From assembly GCF_000194155.1 (NCBI RefSeq), contig NZ_GL877879.1, positions 570,634 to 634,633 on the forward strand: a stretch of DNA of 64,000 nucleotides, read 5' to 3'. Both the position numbers and the translations under genes were made by a program. How positions within the stretch are numbered: position 1 is the first letter of the stretch; each line of letters starts with the position of its first letter. The stretch comes from Saccharopolyspora spinosa NRRL 18395. GTDB taxonomy: Bacteria; Actinomycetota; Actinomycetes; Mycobacteriales; Pseudonocardiaceae. The notes beneath the pieces are model-generated. The model did no database searches and was not told the origin of the DNA. It saw only the letters and a list, made by a program, of their open reading frames with translations. Positions 61,680 to 64,000 of this stretch are shown in pieces.

Positions 61680-63452
61680 ATGGAGCGCGACCCGGTCAAC
61701 AGCCTGCTGCCCGAACTGGCCGAGTGGGCTGAGAATCAGGAACAACCGGTGCACGGGAACAGCCACGACGCCGAGATCTTGCTCCGGCTGCTGTACGAGC
61801 ACGCGGGGCTGGCCGATCTCGCGGAGCTGCGACCGGCGGATCTCGACGAACTGCTGCTGGAGCTGTTCCCCGTCCAGGTCGCCGTCGAGCCGGGCGAGGA
61901 CCTGGCCGAGGTGATCGCGACCCTCCACGACCTGCTGAGCTTCGCTGGGGATACGGGCCGGATGACTGCGGAGCAGCTCGACGGTCTGCGGCGGAAGGTC
62001 GACGAGATCGCGCCGCGGTTCGCCGAGACCGCGATGGACCCGGAGAACTGGGGAGGTGCCCGTGTCCTCGAACAGGCCCTCATGGCCGAGGGCGTCGACC
62101 CGACCGACGAGGCTGCGGTGGCCCGCTGGGTCGGCGAGGCCGCCGAATCCCTCGGCGAAGCGCAGCCCTACGACCTCCGGGAAGAGCTCGGGCTGCCCGA
62201 CCGGCTGCCGCCACTGCGGTTGCCGTCGGACGAAGAGCTCGCCGCCGCGGCGCGGCAAAGCCCGTTGCTCGACCGCGCCCGGCGACTGGCGTTGCGCACG
62301 GTCGCCTGCCCGATCAAGGCCGGTGAGCTGAGGGTCGGCGACACCGTCGACGTCGCCGAGGAACTCGGCTTCCCGGTTCCGGACGCGGTGGAAGGGATGG
62401 CGGACATCCCGGAGCTGGCGAAGCTGTGGGAATGGGCGGCCGAGCTGGAATTCATCGGCCCCGGAACGGAAGTGGTCGAGTTCGGCCCGACCTTCGAAGA
62501 CTGGCCGGACGGCGACGACGAAGCGGTGCTGGACGTCTGGGCGGACGCGCTGGGGCTGCTGCTGGAGGAGATCTTCCAGGACGAGTGCTCCGAGCTCGAT
62601 CTCGACGACGTCGCCTTCTACGCGATGGTGTCGTTGTTCCTGGCCCGCAGCGAAGGCGCGTCCGTGGCGGAGCTGCGGGACGTGATCCGCGAGATCGCCG
62701 TGGATGAATCCACTTCGGACGGCGCGTGGGGCTCCTGGGTCCAGCGGTGCGGCGATCCGGCGGAGCGGCTGCTCGCGACCCTGGTCGACTTGGGTGCCGC
62801 GCAGGTCGATGAGGGCGTCGCGCGCCTCACCCCGCTCGGCCAGTACACCTTCGGGGGCGCGTTGACCGACGGCGGCGTCGAGGTTCCGCTGCTGCCGCCG
62901 GTCGAAGAGATGGGCGCCTTCGACCTGGTGGACTTCGCCAAGGGCGCGACCGACGAGGAGCTGGCCGCCGAGACCGAGGCCTGGTTCGCGGTCCGCGGAC
63001 CCGTCGCCGCCACCGACGATCTGCTGACCGCCGCGGCTGAGGGCGAAGCGGAAGACCGGATGATCGCGGTCTCCATCGCCGCGCCGCTCGCCGAAACCGC
63101 GACGCAGCGGTGGCAGCAGGCGCTGGACGAACCGATGCTGCGGCCTTACGCGAAAGTGATGCTCCACCAACTGGATCCGTCCGGGGAGCTCGAATCGACG
63201 GTGACCGACGCGGCACGGTTGCTAACCGACATGCTCGCGGCCGCGCTCGACTCGGTTGACATCGACGAGCTGCCCGAGCTGCTCGCGGAAATGGTGCCCG
63301 CCGGGCAGGAGCCGACGATCTTCGAGGAGATGTGGCGCCTGGACCACCCGGCCGTCCGCGACGTCCTGATGCTGATCGGCGACCAGCACCCGGACAAGAA
63401 GATCGCCAAGGCCGCCCGCAAGACGTCCTTCAAAATCCCCCCCGCCGAGTGA
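61680..63452 (+). CDS. large acidic hypothetical protein
   Basis: 590 residues, not recognised. Very acidic (frequent Glu/Asp), helical throughout, with no signal peptide or membrane helix. Segments: N-terminal ELAEWAENQEQPVHGNSHDA, middle WEWAAELEFIGPGTEVVEFG and DLDDVAFYAMVSLFLARSEG, a winged-helix-like GAAQVDEGVARLTPLGQYTF (about residues 370-390), and a basic end HPDKKIAKAARKTSFKIPPA. HEAT-like or PWI-type helical repeats are possible in the C-terminal third. The end pattern recalls conserved actinobacterial hypotheticals. It is a single gene between the long gap and a 20-bp hairpin. Confidence 0.7.
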   Translation: MERDPVNSLLPELAEWAENQEQPVHGNSHDAEILLRLLYEHAGLADLAELRPADLDELLLELFPVQVAVEPGEDLAEVIATLHDLLSFAGDTGRMTAEQLDGLRRKVDEIAPRFAETAMDPENWGGARVLEQALMAEGVDPTDEAAVARWVGEAAESLGEAQPYDLREELGLPDRLPPLRLPSDEELAAAARQSPLLDRARRLALRTVACPIKAGELRVGDTVDVAEELGFPVPDAVEGMADIPELAKLWEWAAELEFIGPGTEVVEFGPTFEDWPDGDDEAVLDVWADALGLLLEEIFQDECSELDLDDVAFYAMVSLFLARSEGASVAELRDVIREIAVDESTSDGAWGSWVQRCGDPAERLLATLVDLGAAQVDEGVARLTPLGQYTFGGALTDGGVEVPLLPPVEEMGAFDLVDFAKGATDEELAAETEAWFAVRGPVAATDDLLTAAAEGEAEDRMIAVSIAAPLAETATQRWQQALDEPMLRPYAKVMLHQLDPSGELESTVTDAARLLTDMLAAALDSVDIDELPELLAEMVPAGQEPTIFEEMWRLDHPAVRDVLMLIGDQHPDKKIAKAARKTSFKIPPAE

Positions 63453-63462
63453 TTTCCTCGAG

Positions 63463-63509
63463 GTGAGGGGCACCCTTGAGCGGCAGAGTCGCTCAAGGGT
63501 GCCCCTCAC
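63463..63509. terminator. 20-bp perfect hairpin between convergent genes
   Basis: Arms 63463-63482 (GTGAGGGGCACCCTTGAGCG) and 63490-63509 with a 7-base loop, 10 bases after the acidic protein's stop and before the leftward hydrolase stop at 63529. No T-tract; probably bidirectional. Confidence 0.85.
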
Positions 63510-63528
63510 GCGTCACCGGACCGGGTGG

Positions 63529-64000
63529 TCAGGCGGCGTCGAGGAGGATCTTGCGGAAGTCGTCCGGGGCGTCGGCCACGATGTTGTGCCCGATCGGCAG
63601 CGACCGGACGTGCCACGCCGGGTCCTCCCGCAGGCGCTCGTAAGTCGCGGTGAACGGGGTGTTCTCGAAGTTGGCGAGGTACACGTACTCGCGCCGCGGA
63701 ACCCGGTCGAGCGCACCGGTGAGCCGGATCCCCTGCACCAGCGTGGCCAGCGGATGCGGCGTCGCCCGCGGGCTCAGCACCGGCAGCGGCGCCACCGAGA
63801 AGCCGTCGGCCTTCGACCCGTTCAGGTACCAGTCGTGCCAGACGCCGCCGGTCAGGGAGAACACCGAATCCCCGTCCTGGGGCACGAAAGCGTCGACGTA
63901 GACCAGTGACGCGATCCGCTCCGGAACCCGGTCCGCGACGCCGGTGATGACCATCCCGGCATAGCTGTGTCCGCAGAGGACGACATCGCGAAGGTCCTCT
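63529..64000 (-). CDS. alpha/beta hydrolase, 3' part (cut by window edge)
   Basis: The frame is open to the right edge, so the N-terminus lies outside. The visible 156 residues include the nucleophile elbow VVLCGHSYAGMVITGVADRV (63960s), the lid region SLVYVDAFVPQDGDSVFSLT, a possible acid residue in the EYVYLANFENTPFTATYERL segment and the histidine in SLPIGHNIVADAPDDFRKIL. This fits the esterase/haloalkane-dehalogenase-like hydrolase_6 group common in actinobacteria. An internal ATG at 63954 is not the true start, because it follows the GHSYAG motif. Confidence 0.88.
   Translation of the reverse strand, partial: EDLRDVVLCGHSYAGMVITGVADRVPERIASLVYVDAFVPQDGDSVFSLTGGVWHDWYLNGSKADGFSVAPLPVLSPRATPHPLATLVQGIRLTGALDRVPRREYVYLANFENTPFTATYERLREDPAWHVRSLPIGHNIVADAPDDFRKILLDAA

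Overview
High-GC actinobacterial chromosome, most likely a member of the Pseudonocardiaceae and plausibly Saccharopolyspora. This is inferred from the strong G/C third-position bias, the pdxH and actinobacterial citrate synthase pair, a complete conservon (cvnABCD), a DUF485/acetate-type symporter pair, an orphan DprE2-like reductase, many GTG starts and many small TetR/MarR/ArsR regulator modules. No rRNA, tRNA, CRISPR array, insertion sequence or prophage was recognised. The window reads as ordinary chromosomal accessory and core sequence with several decaying genes.

Layout. 0-10 kb: pdxH, an MFS exporter, an APC amino-acid permease, an aldose 1-epimerase, an acyl-CoA dehydrogenase divergent from its probable TetR regulator, a PfkB sugar kinase and citrate synthase. 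10-17 kb: a two-gene ABC-2 exporter, then glycerol-3-phosphate dehydrogenase (glpD), a TetR regulator and a divergent alkyl-DHAP-synthase-like FAD enzyme, then an acetyltransferase and a broken RidA gene. 17.7-23.4 kb: tandem palindromic repeats, then a leftward cassette of an EccC-like soluble FtsK/SpoIIIE ATPase, two 83-86 residue helical-hairpin proteins and a coiled-coil protein, with a 269-residue unknown upstream. 23.4-30 kb: a PRC-barrel protein, monoacylglycerol lipase, a DUF4232 lipoprotein, a GH25-LysM lysozyme and a membrane protein convergent with CopD. 30-35 kb: a translationally coupled surface-glycan-type operon (membrane protein, GT4, hydrolase, GT4). 35-41 kb: secreted small proteins, a KstD-like FAD dehydrogenase, and a monocarboxylate symporter with DUF485 partner. 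41-46.6 kb: the conservon and a Methyltransf_19-type methyltransferase. 46.6-55 kb: mixed metabolism and regulation, including a BisC-like molybdoenzyme. 55-64 kb: regulators, a MarR/DHA2-MFS/NmrA/SnoaL drug-response-like operon, three decayed genes, a 590-residue acidic unknown, and a hydrolase cut by the right edge.

Organising themes. Many gene ends carry long perfect inverted repeats. A subset shares a core related to GCAATTTC..GAAATTGC and forms a dispersed palindrome family (clearest near 14.2, 22.0, 22.5 and 53.8 kb). Several promoters can be read directly. The MarR operator lies between a -35 and -10 at 57.1 kb and corrects the transporter start to 57183. A three-half-site operator lies between the acyl-CoA dehydrogenase and its TetR regulator at 6.67 kb. 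The strongest candidate for an undescribed system is the ATPase plus helical-hairpin cassette at 18.3-22.3 kb. It resembles the ATPase/substrate core of a type VII secretion system but has no membrane components and no WXG motif.
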